Shown: piece after piece, positions 1-7,338 of the stretch
How the letters are laid out: each line of letters starts with the position of its first letter
Numbering within the stretch: position 1 is the stretch's first letter
From: Cytobacillus dafuensis
GTDB taxonomy: Bacteria > Bacillota > Bacilli > Bacillales > Cytobacillaceae
Direction of reading: 5' to 3'
NCBI RefSeq assembly: GCF_007995155.1
Contig: NZ_CP042593.1
Location: forward strand, 4,072,001-4,136,000
Length of the DNA stretch: 64,000 nucleotides
Made by a program: the position numbers and the translations under genes
The notes under the pieces: generated by a model
Databases searched by the model: none
Seen by the model: only the letters and a program-made list of their open reading frames with translations
What the model was told of the DNA's origin: nothing

Positions 1-202
1 AGTGATTGCTGAAGTCGGAGCAGCGATGATGGTTGGTGGAAATATTCGTGGGGAAACGAGGATTTTAACAACATCCATTGTGATGGAAGTTTCCAAAGGG
101 AACTTTGATGTGGCACTAGCCCTCTCTTTTATCCTAATGAGCTTGGCATTTATTATTACCTTTTTCTTAACCATTTTACAGCAAAGGAATAAAAAACAAT
201 GA
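1..202 (+). CDS. tupB: Tungstate ABC transporter permease, C-terminal end only
   Basis: This is the last part of an inner-membrane permease; its beginning lies outside the window. The visible 66 residues contain an EVGAAMMVGGNIRG stretch, the cytoplasmic loop that contacts the ATPase in TupB/WtpB-type oxyanion permeases, and a final hydrophobic segment ending in a basic tail. Its last four bases overlap the start of the ATPase gene, so the two are translationally coupled. Tungstate rather than molybdate is inferred from the loop wording and is not proved by the sequence. Confidence 0.8.
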   Translation, partial: VIAEVGAAMMVGGNIRGETRILTTSIVMEVSKGNFDVALALSFILMSLAFIITFFLTILQQRNKKQ

Positions 203-945
203 AACCGCTCATCCACTTAGATCATATTCAGTATACAAGCAAAGAGCGTACCATTCTCTCTGTTCCTGAATTATCGATTTTCCAAGGGGAAATCCTTGGA
301 ATTATGGGGCCAAATGGAGCAGGAAAAAGCACACTTGTCAAAATCCTATCATGCCTGCAAGCACCCACATCTGGAAAGATATTCTATAACGGCATAGAAG
401 TTCCTGCCGGTAATGTTTCTCTGGAACAAAGGAGGAAATGGGCAGTCGTTCTGCAACAAACACTTATTTTTGACACAACTGTATTTCAAAATGTTGCAGC
501 AGGATTAAAAATTCGTAAGGTGCAAAAGGCTATTATTAAAGAGAAGGTTGAATACTGGCTCGAAAAATTCGGCATTTCCCACCTTGCAAAGAAAAACGCC
601 CATCAATTATCTGGAGGAGAGGCACAAAGAGTTAATCTTGCAAGAGCGTTAATCCTCGAACCTGAAGTACTCTATTTGGATGAACCTTTTTCTGCTCTTG
701 ATTATCCTACAAAGGTAAGGCTAATCAAAGATTTTAGTTCCATACTGAAAGAAACTAGTACTACAACCGTATTTGTCAGCCATGATATTTCGGAAGTGAA
801 ATTCTTGACTGATAGGCTGGCCATTTTGAAATTAGGGGAAATTATACAACTCGGTTTTACCGCGGAAGTACTCCAATCCCCTAATCATGAAGCGGCTAGC
901 TTTTTAAACGAAATGACGCTAAATCTTGAAAATGACAGCATATAG
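199..945 (+). CDS. tupC: Tungstate ABC transporter ATP-binding protein
   Basis: A 248-residue ABC ATPase that would energise the permease before it. Walker A (GPNGAGKST) is at about residues 37-45, the signature LSGGE at about 137-141 and Walker B (VLYLDEP) at about 157-163, followed by a switch His (SHD). There is no extra C-terminal regulatory domain, as is usual for TupC. The ATG overlaps the permease stop. A hairpin terminator begins inside the last codons, so the operon ends here. A general phosphate- or molybdate-type ATPase is the alternative. Confidence 0.82.
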   Translation: MKPLIHLDHIQYTSKERTILSVPELSIFQGEILGIMGPNGAGKSTLVKILSCLQAPTSGKIFYNGIEVPAGNVSLEQRRKWAVVLQQTLIFDTTVFQNVAAGLKIRKVQKAIIKEKVEYWLEKFGISHLAKKNAHQLSGGEAQRVNLARALILEPEVLYLDEPFSALDYPTKVRLIKDFSSILKETSTTTVFVSHDISEVKFLTDRLAILKLGEIIQLGFTAEVLQSPNHEAASFLNEMTLNLENDSI

Positions 946-966
946 GTATTCTATATGCTGTTTTTC
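936..966 (+). terminator. Rho-independent terminator of tupC
   Basis: A perfect 10-bp stem (CAGCATATAG / CTATATGCTG) with a 5-nt loop is followed by TTTTTCT. The left arm contains the tupC stop codon. Confidence 0.85.
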
Positions 967-1009
967 TATTTTTCCTACTACAAGTATAAGAAGGATGAAG
1001 GAAAAACCA

Positions 1010-1126
1010 TTAGAAAAACTTGGCGTTCGCCAAGTCCTTTTTGGCGAATGCCTTAGTTTTTCTTATGCGATCTTATTAGCAGATATTAAATTGAACACAC
1101 TCTTTACTTTAGTACGTTAATAAACT
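1010..1126 (+). repeat. R4 dispersed hairpin repeat, copy 1
   Basis: About 117 bp starting TTAGAAAAACTTGGC and ending TTAATAAACT. The first half is a long imperfect hairpin: GAAAAACT pairs with AGTTTTTC, and GCGTTCGCC with GGCGAATGC. Other copies lie at 43876, 53681, 58946 and 63804. No coding potential is apparent. Outside the repeat, 946-1221 holds only the leader of the next gene. Confidence 0.85.
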
Positions 1127-1221
1127 TAAACTTCCCTTTTAGCCAAAAAAATGGGAAATAACTAGTATTCACCTTACATCTTTTGTTTTAATTAAAGTAG
1201 AAAATAAAAGGAGTGATAGGA

Positions 1222-1980
1222 TTGAATTTTGCAATCATAACTGGCGCCTCAAAAGGTCTTGGAGCTTCAATAGCAGAAAGAATGATTATGGAAAAAGTAG
1301 GAATAATCTCTGTTTCAAGAACTGAGAATAAAGGACTGAAAGAGTTAGCAGCAGAAAATCAAGTATTCTATCAACATTTTTCTTGCAACCTTTCCCTTCC
1401 TGAAGAGATTGAAATGACATTTAAGAAAGTTTTAACAACTCTAGAATCATATGATTCTAAAGTTGTTTATGTTATCAATAATGCTGGAGTGATCGATCCA
1501 ATCTCAACAGCAGGGAATCTTGATCATCAAGCGCTCATCCAAAATGTCCATATCAACCTAATTGCTCCTATTATGATTTCGAATATCCTTTTAAATAATA
1601 TCAAAAGCAAAATGAAGATTGTGAATGTATCCTCAGGTGCTGCTGAAAATCCATACCAAGGCTGGAGTGCCTACTGCAGTACAAAGGCAGGGCTAAATAT
1701 GTTCACAAAAACTGCTGCAGCCGAACAGGAAACTATCGGATCATCTCATAAAATTATCGCCTTTAGCCCAGGAATAATGGACACAGATATGCAAGGAACT
1801 ATTCGATCCTCATCAAAAGAAGCATTTAATGACCTTGAAAAATTTAAGGAATATAAAGAAAAAGGGCTACTAAGACCTGCAAAAGTTGTTGCCAGTGCAT
1901 TAGTAGACCTGTTAATGAGAGAGCCAATCGAAAGTGGAAAAGTCTATCATGTGAATGAGCTTATTAATAACAAGTATTAG
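1222..1980 (+). CDS. yueD: YueD-like short-chain dehydrogenase/reductase
   Basis: A 252-residue cytosolic NADP-dependent SDR enzyme. It shows the TGASKGLG cofactor loop at residues 7-14, NNAG at about 86-89, the catalytic Ser near 137 and YCSTK (Tyr 151, Lys 155). The sequence resembles Bacillus YueD, an (S)-benzoin-forming benzil reductase; the natural substrate is unknown. I place the start at the TTG because AAAGGAG ends 8 nt upstream. A GTG nine bases earlier lies inside that ribosome binding site. It is transcribed alone and is followed by a hairpin with a T-run. Confidence 0.8.
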   Translation: MNFAIITGASKGLGASIAERMIMEKVGIISVSRTENKGLKELAAENQVFYQHFSCNLSLPEEIEMTFKKVLTTLESYDSKVVYVINNAGVIDPISTAGNLDHQALIQNVHINLIAPIMISNILLNNIKSKMKIVNVSSGAAENPYQGWSAYCSTKAGLNMFTKTAAAEQETIGSSHKIIAFSPGIMDTDMQGTIRSSSKEAFNDLEKFKEYKEKGLLRPAKVVASALVDLLMREPIESGKVYHVNELINNKY

Positions 1981-2054
1981 TCAATTGATGTGTATAATTA
2001 ACACACGAATTGTCCATACTAATCTTAGAAAGTTTATATCCCCCTTATTTTTCA

Positions 2055-2080
2055 GCTTCCATTTGGAGGCATTTTTTTTG
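2055..2080 (+). terminator. Probable terminator after the reductase
   Basis: A short GCTTCC / GGAGGC stem (one mismatch) is followed by eight T residues. Confidence 0.6.
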
Positions 2081-2130
2081 CAATTTAATAGATAGTTTTT
2101 ATTATGAATCCCATCTAATTTTCGCTTATT

Positions 2131-2988
2131 TTAATAAACCTTAACTAATCCGCTAGAAATGGAGACATCAACGGCATGCTTTCCAGTGCCGTACACACCT
2201 GTCATTTTGTTTTTCTCAGTTATTTTATTTTTAAGAGGGAATTCGCAATCGATAAAGCCGCTTGTTTTTTTCCCGTTTAATGTAAAGTCTGCATGATCCG
2301 GAAGGTCGAGCTTAATTTGCCCTGAACTAGCCTGAAGATCTATGCTATCTGTTAGCTTATCCATTTGAACGTCTAAAAGACCGGAGGAAACTTCTGCATC
2401 AAGCTTACCTTGATAATTTCTGATTTTTATTATCCCTGAGCTCATATCAATCGATCCCGAACCAGTATTAAGATTATCGACATCAATCACTCCAGAAGAT
2501 CCTTCATGATTAAATTCTTCTGTTTTAATGTTTTTTAAATCAACCTTTCCTGAACTCATGTTAATCGTCATTTCTTCTAGCTCGATCGGATGTTTTTTAG
2601 AGGTTCCTGAAAAGGTTAAATAGCCAGAGCCAATATCAATATCCATGCTGCGATTATAATCTTCCGGAATATAAATATTTAGCTTCGGTGCTTTGTTAAA
2701 AAATTGAAAGCCTTTAAGCCAGCTTTGCTTATATTCAACTATGATAGTGTCTCCACTTTTATCTATGGATAAATTACCTTTTCCATTAAGCTCTGCTTTT
2801 ACATTATTTCTTTTTTCTGGGATGATGTTTGCATGAGCAGATGAAACATTAACCTCTAATAAATTAATATTGTTCGTGACTTTCACTTCACTGTCACTTT
2901 TTCCAAAAGTTAATAAACTCGTTACATTGGAAGTCATCAAAATATAAAGACCTACTAAAACTAAAAAAATGAATAAAATTCTTTTCAA
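2131..2988 (-). CDS. LiaG-like DUF4097 cell-envelope protein
   Basis: A 285-residue protein with one N-terminal membrane segment (about residues 1-20) and a long repetitive beta-rich region in which SSG and GSG motifs recur at intervals, typical of DUF4097 beta-helix domains such as LiaG/YvqG. In Bacillus LiaG belongs to the cell-envelope stress locus; here no liaFSR neighbours are present, so its role is open. I choose TTG at 2988, giving a MKRILFIFL membrane start. An ATG at 3048 would add 20 residues that spoil the signal. An 8-codon frame overlaps the TTG and may couple translation. Confidence 0.75.
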   Translation of the reverse strand: MKRILFIFLVLVGLYILMTSNVTSLLTFGKSDSEVKVTNNINLLEVNVSSAHANIIPEKRNNVKAELNGKGNLSIDKSGDTIIVEYKQSWLKGFQFFNKAPKLNIYIPEDYNRSMDIDIGSGYLTFSGTSKKHPIELEEMTINMSSGKVDLKNIKTEEFNHEGSSGVIDVDNLNTGSGSIDMSSGIIKIRNYQGKLDAEVSSGLLDVQMDKLTDSIDLQASSGQIKLDLPDHADFTLNGKKTSGFIDCEFPLKNKITEKNKMTGVYGTGKHAVDVSISSGLVKVY

Positions 2989-3011
2989 CGGGTATCCCTG
3001 CTTTCTTTCAT
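2985..3011 (-). CDS. Possible 8-codon leader peptide
   Basis: An ATG preceded by AGAGG opens a frame of 8 codons (MKESRDTR) whose TGA overlaps the TTG start of the LiaG-like gene in TTGA. The layout suggests translational coupling. It may equally be chance, since the frame is so short. Confidence 0.3.
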   Translation of the reverse strand: MKESRDTR

Positions 3012-3134
3012 TTAATATTACCTCTATTTTACAGGAATAATTAACCAAATAACATTGAGCCGAAGAATTATTTCTTTCTAAGACCTAAGACTTAAATGGA
3101 TCTGTAAAAAATAAATTTATGCTCTAATCAACAG

Positions 3135-3168
3135 AATGAAGCTTCCCTCAATTGGGAAGCTTCATTTT
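3135..3168. terminator. Strong stem-loop next to the small basic ORF
   Basis: A 13-bp perfect stem (AATGAAGCTTCCC / GGGAAGCTTCATT) with a 6-nt loop. The T-rich side faces the + direction, but the loop directly follows the stop of the minus-strand ORF at 3170, so it could serve both strands. Confidence 0.6.
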
Positions 3169-3169
3169 A

Positions 3170-3298
3170 TTACTCTATTTTATTGCTTCGATCCTTGTTC
3201 CGTTTATTTCCTTTACTATTATCTCCGCTTACGATATCTGACTGATTGGCTCTTGGTGAGTTCTGGTTCTTGCTTCCTTTATTAAATTTTTTCGTCAT
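3170..3298 (-). CDS. Small basic hydrophilic protein, 42 residues
   Basis: An ATG preceded by AAGGGAG (7-nt spacing) opens a 42-residue frame rich in Asn, Lys, Ser and Arg and lacking Cys, Trp and long hydrophobic runs. A stem-loop follows the stop directly. The composition resembles small spore-core or nucleic-acid-binding proteins of Bacillaceae, but I do not recognise a family. The rest of the 3049-3510 interval shows only terminators. Confidence 0.5.
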   Translation of the reverse strand: MTKKFNKGSKNQNSPRANQSDIVSGDNSKGNKRNKDRSNKIE

Positions 3299-3460
3299 TT
3301 TGGAACTCCCTTCGTTATGATAATGTTACAAATAGTAAAACCCTTGTACAGGTTTCAATCTATATTTTGCCATCAATTGCTTATTTATATGTGATGTCAT
3401 ATAAGATAGGTTTCTATATCACTCATAAACAACGGATACCATCATAATCACAATATATTT

Positions 3461-3494
3461 AAAAAAACGAACTCGCCCATAAGCAAGTTCGTTA
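3461..3494 (-). terminator. Terminator of the ferric iron ABC operon
   Basis: Read on the minus strand, ACGAACT pairs with AGTTCGT across an inner stem, followed by a run of seven T residues. It lies 17 bases past the ATPase stop. Confidence 0.85.
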
Positions 3495-3510
3495 CATATA
3501 TATATATCAA

Positions 3511-4197
3511 TTAAAGTGTTTGAAATTTTTCACCTGCTGCTCCCTGTTCGGCAATGAGTGGGCACATGGTGATGCTATAGTTGCAAATGGCCTCAACATC
3601 ATTACGGTCATGTGTCACAATCATGCAGGTCATATTTGCCTTTTTTAAAATTAAAAGCAAATCTTCCCGAATCGATTCTTTTAGATCAGCATCTAAATTA
3701 CTGAATGGCTCATCCATTAATAATACTTTCGGCTTTGGTGCAAGTGCTCTTGCCAGAGCAACCCTTTGCTGCTGTCCCCCACTTAACTCGTGAGGATATC
3801 GGTCACCGAAGTCCTCCATATGTACAAGCTCAAGCATTTCTTTTACACGCGGCTTCCGATCCTTCTTGGCCATTCGTGATAACCCAAAAAGGATATTCTC
3901 CTTCACTGTCATATGTGGAAATAGGGCATAATCCTGAAAAACCATGCCTACTCCTCTATCCTCTGGCTGAACAAATAAACGATCGTTTACAACCAGTTTG
4001 CCAGCAATCGTAATGGATCCTTTTCTTGGCATCTCCAAACCAGAGATTAAACGAAGTAATGTGCTTTTTCCACTTCCGCTCTGCCCTAATACACCAACGA
4101 TTTCTCCTGTATTCATCGAGAAAGAAAATTCGTCAATAGTTGGTGATGCCGATCGGGAATAGGAAAAAGTAAGATTTTCAATTTCAACTACTTTCAT
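3511..4197 (-). CDS. Ferric iron ABC transporter ATP-binding protein (FbpC-like)
   Basis: A 228-residue ABC ATPase, third gene of the iron importer. Walker A (GQSGSGKST) is at about residues 38-46, followed by a Q-loop (MVFQDYALFPHMTV), the signature LSGGQQQR, Walker B (VLLMDEPFSNLD) and the switch His in THD. The Q-loop wording is typical of the FbpC/PotA/CysA group. It lacks the C-terminal OB-like regulatory domain of standard FbpC proteins (about 340-350 residues), so it is a short form rather than a truncation, as it ends cleanly before a terminator. It overlaps the permease gene by 4 bases. Confidence 0.85.
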   Translation of the reverse strand: MKVVEIENLTFSYSRSASPTIDEFSFSMNTGEIVGVLGQSGSGKSTLLRLISGLEMPRKGSITIAGKLVVNDRLFVQPEDRGVGMVFQDYALFPHMTVKENILFGLSRMAKKDRKPRVKEMLELVHMEDFGDRYPHELSGGQQQRVALARALAPKPKVLLMDEPFSNLDADLKESIREDLLLILKKANMTCMIVTHDRNDVEAICNYSITMCPLIAEQGAAGEKFQTL

Positions 4198-5837
4198 CGT
4201 TGCACCTTCTTATCGATCATTTGAAACACGACAACAGACAAAACACTAATGCCAATAATCATTAAGGATGAGATAGAGGCTTCATAAATTTGTTCATCTT
4301 TTGCATACTGATAAGTCTTTGTTGCTAACGTATCAAAATTAAAAGGTCTTAAAAGTAATGCCAAAGGAAGCTCTTTGCAAATTTCAACAAATGTTAGAAT
4401 GAAGCCGCTCACTAACGCACCTTTAATTAGCGGCAGGTCCACTTTAAAAAATGTTTTCGTCATTCCATGCCCAAGAAGCCTCGATGCTTCCGAAAATTTT
4501 GTCCCAATTTTTTCATAACCAACCTCGACCGCATTAAATCCTGTAGCCATGAAACGAATGACGTAGCCAACAATAAGCATAACCAAGGATAAGCTTAAGA
4601 TTAGCGGTGCATTGCCCAATCCAATATATGAATATAGAGGAGCAAGCCACTTATCAAGTGTGATAAACATGGCAAGAACACCAATCGCAATAATGGCACC
4701 AGGAATCGAATAACCCGATGTCGTTAATCTTGCTAAAATATATGAACCCGTCGTGTGTGAACGGCATACATTAGCGACCACAACAGATAGAATAAGAATC
4801 AGCACCGTTGCAATAACGGCAACATATACTGTTTGAAAAAATAATGTAAAGAAGGTTTCATCCCAAACTTTACTAAATGTCAGCTTCGCCCAAGCGATTA
4901 ACTGAATGAATGGAATAAGAAATCCAAGCAGAAACACAATGCTGCAATATGTAAATGCTACTGCAGCCTTCCATCCCTTCAATTGCATCGGAACGAGAGG
5001 CCTTGACTTATTATTCAAATGATAGCGCCGTCTTTTTCTGAGCATCCTTTCTAAGAAAAACATTCCTAGAATAATAACCATTAGCCATGCAGCAAGCCTC
5101 ATGGCAGAATCAATATCATACATGCCGAACCAAGTTTGAAAAATAGCGGTTGAAATGGTGTGAATACCAAAATAGCTTGTTACGCCATAATCACTCAGCA
5201 CTTCATATATGACCAATACTGCTCCGGCAGCAATAGCTGGCCTTGAAAGCGGCAGCACAACCTTTACAAAAATGGAAAGTGGCTTCCTGCCTAGCAGTCT
5301 CGCATTTTCGAAAAAAGATGAGCTCTGGCTTTCGAGGAAAGCTTTCGTCATGATATAAACATATGGAAAAAGAAATAGCGTAAAGATGAAAATAGCTCCG
5401 CGCAATGATGAAATCGAAAGGATTTCAGGATCGATTTGATAATTAAATTGATTACGAAGCGTTGTTTGGATGACCCCAGTATAACTAAACATTGTTCGGT
5501 AAGTGTAAGCCGCAATATACGGAGGAATCGCAAGCGGCAACAGCAATCCCCAGCGAAAGAATCGTTTGAGCGGAAAATCATAGGCAGCAATAAGCCACGC
5601 AAGCGAAACCCCTAAAAACGCAGTAAAAATCCCTGTTGATAGCACAAGGATTACCGTGTTAGCTACATATGTTTTTAATAAGTACTCGCGAATTTGAAAC
5701 CAGTTTTCATTTGGCTCCTGAAATAGAGAAAAGAAGATGAACAGGATGGGCAGCAAAATAATTGCCGCCCCAATAATACTGATCATCCACCAGCTATTAA
5801 AATCCTTTTGTATGAAACGTTTCAAGTTTGTTCCCAT
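4194..5837 (-). CDS. Ferric iron ABC transporter permease (FbpB-like)
   Basis: A 547-residue fused permease with two homologous halves, each carrying an EAA-type cytoplasmic loop (ENARLLGRKPLSIFVKVVLPLSRP in outline; and EASRLLGHGMTKTFFKVDLPL in the second half) and roughly six membrane segments. This two-in-one design is standard for FbpB/SfuB permeases of ferric ion importers. I choose the ATG at 5837, one base past the binding-protein stop. An ATG 33 bases upstream would overlap the previous gene. The gene's end overlaps the ATPase start, so the three genes form one operon. Confidence 0.85.
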   Translation of the reverse strand: MGTNLKRFIQKDFNSWWMISIIGAAIILLPILFIFFSLFQEPNENWFQIREYLLKTYVANTVILVLSTGIFTAFLGVSLAWLIAAYDFPLKRFFRWGLLLPLAIPPYIAAYTYRTMFSYTGVIQTTLRNQFNYQIDPEILSISSLRGAIFIFTLFLFPYVYIMTKAFLESQSSSFFENARLLGRKPLSIFVKVVLPLSRPAIAAGAVLVIYEVLSDYGVTSYFGIHTISTAIFQTWFGMYDIDSAMRLAAWLMVIILGMFFLERMLRKRRRYHLNNKSRPLVPMQLKGWKAAVAFTYCSIVFLLGFLIPFIQLIAWAKLTFSKVWDETFFTLFFQTVYVAVIATVLILILSVVVANVCRSHTTGSYILARLTTSGYSIPGAIIAIGVLAMFITLDKWLAPLYSYIGLGNAPLILSLSLVMLIVGYVIRFMATGFNAVEVGYEKIGTKFSEASRLLGHGMTKTFFKVDLPLIKGALVSGFILTFVEICKELPLALLLRPFNFDTLATKTYQYAKDEQIYEASISSLMIIGISVLSVVVFQMIDKKVQR

Positions 5838-5838
5838 T

Positions 5839-6921
5839 TTACTTCCAGCCTGTTTTATTAAAGATTTCAATCGCTTCTTGATTATGTTCTCCTAAAGTAT
5901 CAAAATCCAATTCTTGCATTTTGAAGTCGCCCCAAGACTCAAGAATCTCTGTTTTTTTTGCATCTGCATTAACCGGGAATTCGTAATTATTTGCCGATAA
6001 ATATTCCTGAGCCTCTACACTTGTCATGTATTCAATCAGTTTTGTGGCGTTTTCAGGATTTTTACTATGCTTTGTTAAGCCAATTCCACTAATATTTACA
6101 TGCGTTCCATTTGTTTCTTGGTTCGGGAAGAACACACCGATGCTTTCTCCCACTTTTCTTTCCTCAGGGTCTTCAGAGTTCACAAGCAGCCCAACATAGT
6201 ATGTGTTCATAATTGCTACATCACCAGTACCAGCTACAATCGCTTTTGCTTGATCACGGTCACCGCCATCAGGTTGGCGAGCAAAGTTATTAACAATTCC
6301 TTGTGCCCATTGCTCAGCCTGCTCTTTTCCGTTCAATTCAATGAATGATGAAAGAAGAGACTGATTATATAGGTTTGTTGAAGAACGGGCTAACACTTTC
6401 CCTTTCCATTTCTCGTCTGTTAATGCTTCATATGTAGAAAGCTCATCTGGGGACACTCGATCTTTTGAGTAAACAATGACACGTGCTCTTGTTGATAATC
6501 CAATCCAGTTATTATCTGCATCGCGAAGGTTCTCAGGAACATTTTTATTGATGATGTCGGAGTTAACTGGCTGAAGGACATCGTTTTTCTTTGCATTTGC
6601 AAGAACTCCACCATCAACAGTAATAAATAAATCAGCCTGTGTGCTTTCACCTTCACGCTTTAAACGCTCAATAAGTTCTTCTGCTTCACCTTTTACAACA
6701 TTTACTTTAATGCCCGTTTCTTCTGTAAACTTCTTAAACACTTCTTCGTCAGCTTCGTAATGTCTAGCTGTATAAACGTTTACTTCTTGGCTCTCAGCTT
6801 TTTCAGGCTTTGAAGCTGGTTTTTCTTCCTCTGAGCTGCTGTTATTTGCTCCACAGCCAGCTAAGCCAATTGTAAGAGCAGTAGTTACAATGAAAGGCTT
6901 TAGTAATTTTGAAAGATTCAT
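5839..6921 (-). CDS. Ferric iron-binding lipoprotein of ABC transporter (FutA/FbpA-like)
   Basis: A 360-residue extracellular solute-binding lipoprotein. The signal peptide ends in lipobox LAGC (Cys 23), followed by a Ser/Glu-rich linker and a type 2 periplasmic-binding fold beginning VNVYTARHYEADEEVF, as in FutA/FbpA proteins. The Tyr pair in NTYYVG matches the iron-coordinating tyrosines of this family. The start is ATG 6921 with AAAGGTGG 8 nt upstream; a GTG at 6933 lies inside that site. The Fur box and promoter at 7149-7210 control the operon, but an R1 element now occupies the leader between them and the gene. Confidence 0.9.
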   Translation of the reverse strand: MNLSKLLKPFIVTTALTIGLAGCGANNSSSEEEKPASKPEKAESQEVNVYTARHYEADEEVFKKFTEETGIKVNVVKGEAEELIERLKREGESTQADLFITVDGGVLANAKKNDVLQPVNSDIINKNVPENLRDADNNWIGLSTRARVIVYSKDRVSPDELSTYEALTDEKWKGKVLARSSTNLYNQSLLSSFIELNGKEQAEQWAQGIVNNFARQPDGGDRDQAKAIVAGTGDVAIMNTYYVGLLVNSEDPEERKVGESIGVFFPNQETNGTHVNISGIGLTKHSKNPENATKLIEYMTSVEAQEYLSANNYEFPVNADAKKTEILESWGDFKMQELDFDTLGEHNQEAIEIFNKTGWK

Positions 6922-6947
6922 ATGTATGTCCACCTTTATTATTTTTT

Positions 6948-7134
6948 GACTATGTTAAACTTCCCTGTTGATTTGCGCTGCAGGCGCTCGCTTTCCGCGG
7001 GCGGTCCGGAAGCCTCCTCGTCGCTATCGCTCCTGCGGGGTCTCCCTCTGACTCGCTTCTCCCGCAGGAGTCTCGCGCCTTCCGCTCCAATCAACAACAA
7101 AATAGCATTTTCAGCACTGAGCTTTTACACAGCC
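6948..7134 (-). repeat. R1 MITE-like element, copy a
   Basis: A 187-bp GC-rich element bounded by GACTATGTTAAA and TTTTACACAGCC, imperfect terminal inverted repeats. The flanking 8-mers agree at 6 of 8 positions (TATTTTTT and AATTTTAT), a decayed target duplication in AT-rich sequence. It lies in the 5' leader of the iron-binding lipoprotein gene, about 26 bases before the ATG. It has no coding function; the open frames across it are due to its base composition. Confidence 0.85.
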
Positions 7135-7148
7135 AATTTTATTACTGT

Positions 7149-7167
7149 GATAATGATAATTATTTTC
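7149..7167. promoter_or_regulatory. Fur box of the ferric iron importer
   Basis: GATAATGATAATTATTTTC matches the classic 19-bp Fur consensus at 17 positions. It lies just downstream of the -10 of the predicted promoter, so Fur-Fe(II) would block initiation when iron is plentiful. Confidence 0.9.
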
Positions 7168-7181
7168 ACTTACACATTTTT

Positions 7182-7210
7182 ATTCTACTGGGCATTCATA
7201 TTCTAGTCAA
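7182..7210 (-). promoter_or_regulatory. Sigma-A promoter of the ferric iron importer
   Basis: On the minus strand TTGACT (7210-7205) and TAGAAT (7187-7182) are separated by exactly 17 bases. The predicted start of transcription, near 7175, abuts the Fur box. The leader to the ATG would be about 250 nt long because of the R1 insertion. Confidence 0.8.
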
Positions 7211-7303
7211 CAAGGAATTGTAAAATATTGATCTATTTTTAAATCCATTAACAAACTATGAAAATATAGGATATTTCGTTGTTTTTATTTCTTTTCCAAT
7301 TAA

Positions 7304-7333
7304 ATAAAGCAACCCATACACGGGTTGCTTTAC
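7304..7333 (-). terminator. Terminator of the MMPL gene
   Basis: A perfect AAAGCAACCC / GGGTTGCTTT stem with a 6-nt loop, followed on the minus strand by TTATTTAATT, just after the MMPL stop. Confidence 0.8.
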
Positions 7334-7338
7334 CATTT

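Noticed and set aside
926..1120. 64-codon frame after tupC
   Set aside because: It consists of the terminator and R4 repeat and has no ribosome binding site.
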